The notes under the pieces are model-generated. The model did no database searches and had not been told where the DNA came from. It saw only the letters and a program-made list of their open reading frames with translations. Below are positions 61,999-64,000 of a stretch of DNA of 64,000 nucleotides, piece after piece (the first letter of the stretch is position 1; every line of letters starts with the position of its first letter). Position numbers and translations under genes: made by a program. The stretch spans positions 4,746,191 to 4,810,190 of the forward strand of contig NC_064552.1 in assembly GCF_023856365.1 (NCBI RefSeq). Direction: 5' to 3'. This stretch comes from Brienomyrus brachyistius (taxonomy: Eukaryota > Chordata > Actinopteri > Osteoglossiformes > Mormyridae).

Positions 61999-62202
61999 GG
62001 TAACACTTTACTTGAAATTGTCAAATTCATGTAGTAGTACACTTTTAAAGTATTAACTAGAAGTCTTAGTTACGTACTGACCCTATATATGGTCATCGTT
62101 AATAAATCAATATTTCATGCAGTTACTATATCTGTTCATGATTTGTACTTGAGTAGCAACTGAATTATTAAGTTACTTATGCCCCCTCAAGTAAAGTGTT
62201 AC
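61999..62202. mobile_element. MITE with 9-bp target duplication, 204 bp
   Basis: The termini GGTAACACTTTACTTGA and TCAAGTAAAGTGTTAC are inverted. The flanks AGAACACAT at 61990-61998 and 62203-62211 are identical 9-bp repeats. It has no ORF. It lies between the last coding exon of jakmip3 and the candidate alternative exon. Confidence 0.85.
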
Positions 62203-62337
62203 AGAACACATTAAATAATATTATTAATATGCTAAAAATCCACCCATCTGTCTTAATCTCCTTAAAGACTAACATGATTATTTTCATAATGGCAGTGGCT
62301 TAAACAAACCTACCCACCTCCTCGGTTTGCTGGAAAA

Positions 62338-63631
<1,294 letters not shown>

Positions 63632-63680
63632 TTAGGGTGGGTAAGGAAAACGGGAGATGTGCATGCTTTTATAAAAGCAA

Positions 63681-63879
63681 CCACTAGGTGGCGGTGCAAA
63701 ACAAAACGCCAGTCTATCAGCCCTGAGTAGCTTTCAAGCAGCAGTTAAGTACTTTCTACGGTGGATATGGAAGGATGTATGCTTTACCACCAAGTGTCCA
63801 CAAGGTGGCAGAGTCAAGGCTATGATCACGCTTCTCTCACTCATGCACGCAGTTACAGAATTCCATCACCAGGTGGCAC
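63681..63879 (+). promoter_or_regulatory. Cluster of three CTCF-like cores in jakmip3 intron
   Basis: Three same-strand matches lie within 200 bp: CCACTAGGTGGCGG (63681-63694), CCACAAGGTGGCAG (63798-63811) and TCACCAGGTGGCAC (63866-63879). The surrounding sequence is otherwise dissimilar except for the core, so this is not an obvious tandem duplication. Confidence 0.45.
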
Positions 63880-64000
63880 AGTGGAAGCCAAAGTCCTATA
63901 CATTCCTGTATCCAAAAGCAACCGAATATCCATCAGAAGACCTTTATATGAGTTATTCTGTAAATGACCATTATGTGTGTGGTATTGTTAAACCTTTTTT
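63880..64000 (-). other. jakmip3 intron, window edge
   Basis: This is non-coding sequence to the end of the window; no exon was seen. Confidence 0.5.

Overview
This is a vertebrate nuclear window, most likely from a ray-finned fish. It has intron-split genes with GT/AG junctions, long non-coding stretches, CA microsatellites, and many DNA-transposon remnants (hAT, Tc1/mariner, Harbinger) with fish-type tRNA-derived repeats. It contains no bacterial, plasmid or phage genes and no CRISPR array. I did not see an undescribed multi-gene system. The value lies in four clearly recognisable host genes and a rich transposon record. The species was not determined.

Layout. (1) 487-1334, + strand: the last three coding exons of shoc2, a leucine-rich-repeat RAS/MAPK scaffold. 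(2) 1335-9028: shoc2 3' flank and a tandemly duplicated composite repeat at about 6.82-8.03 kb. (3) 9029-11160, + strand: the single-exon gene adra2a with a TATA box and a poly(A) signal. (4) 11.2-43.3 kb: a gene-poor interval with a Tc1 remnant, a split SINE, MITEs, a deleted Harbinger element, a LINE 3' fragment, long G runs and candidate non-coding regulatory blocks. (5) 43383-55331, - strand: a complete dpysl4 (CRMP family) gene, with 14 coding exons for the short form and an alternative upstream first exon for a long form. (6) 55.6-61.8 kb: intergenic sequence with an 821-bp hAT element. (7) 61832-63628, - strand: the 3' end of jakmip3, including the short exon for its conserved hydrophobic C-terminus and a candidate alternative terminal exon.

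Gene relations. shoc2 and adra2a are adjacent and co-oriented, as on human 10q25. jakmip3 lies upstream of dpysl4 in the same orientation, as on human 10q26. The window joins these two blocks across the gene-poor interval. adra2a is a Gi-coupled receptor, dpysl4 a cytosolic tubulin/semaphorin-signalling protein and jakmip3 a coiled-coil kinesin/Golgi-associated protein; all three act mainly in neurons, while shoc2 is general. Nothing in the sequence shows that they act in one pathway.

All exon limits were read by eye from splice consensus, reading phase and remembered family sequences. No database search was run.
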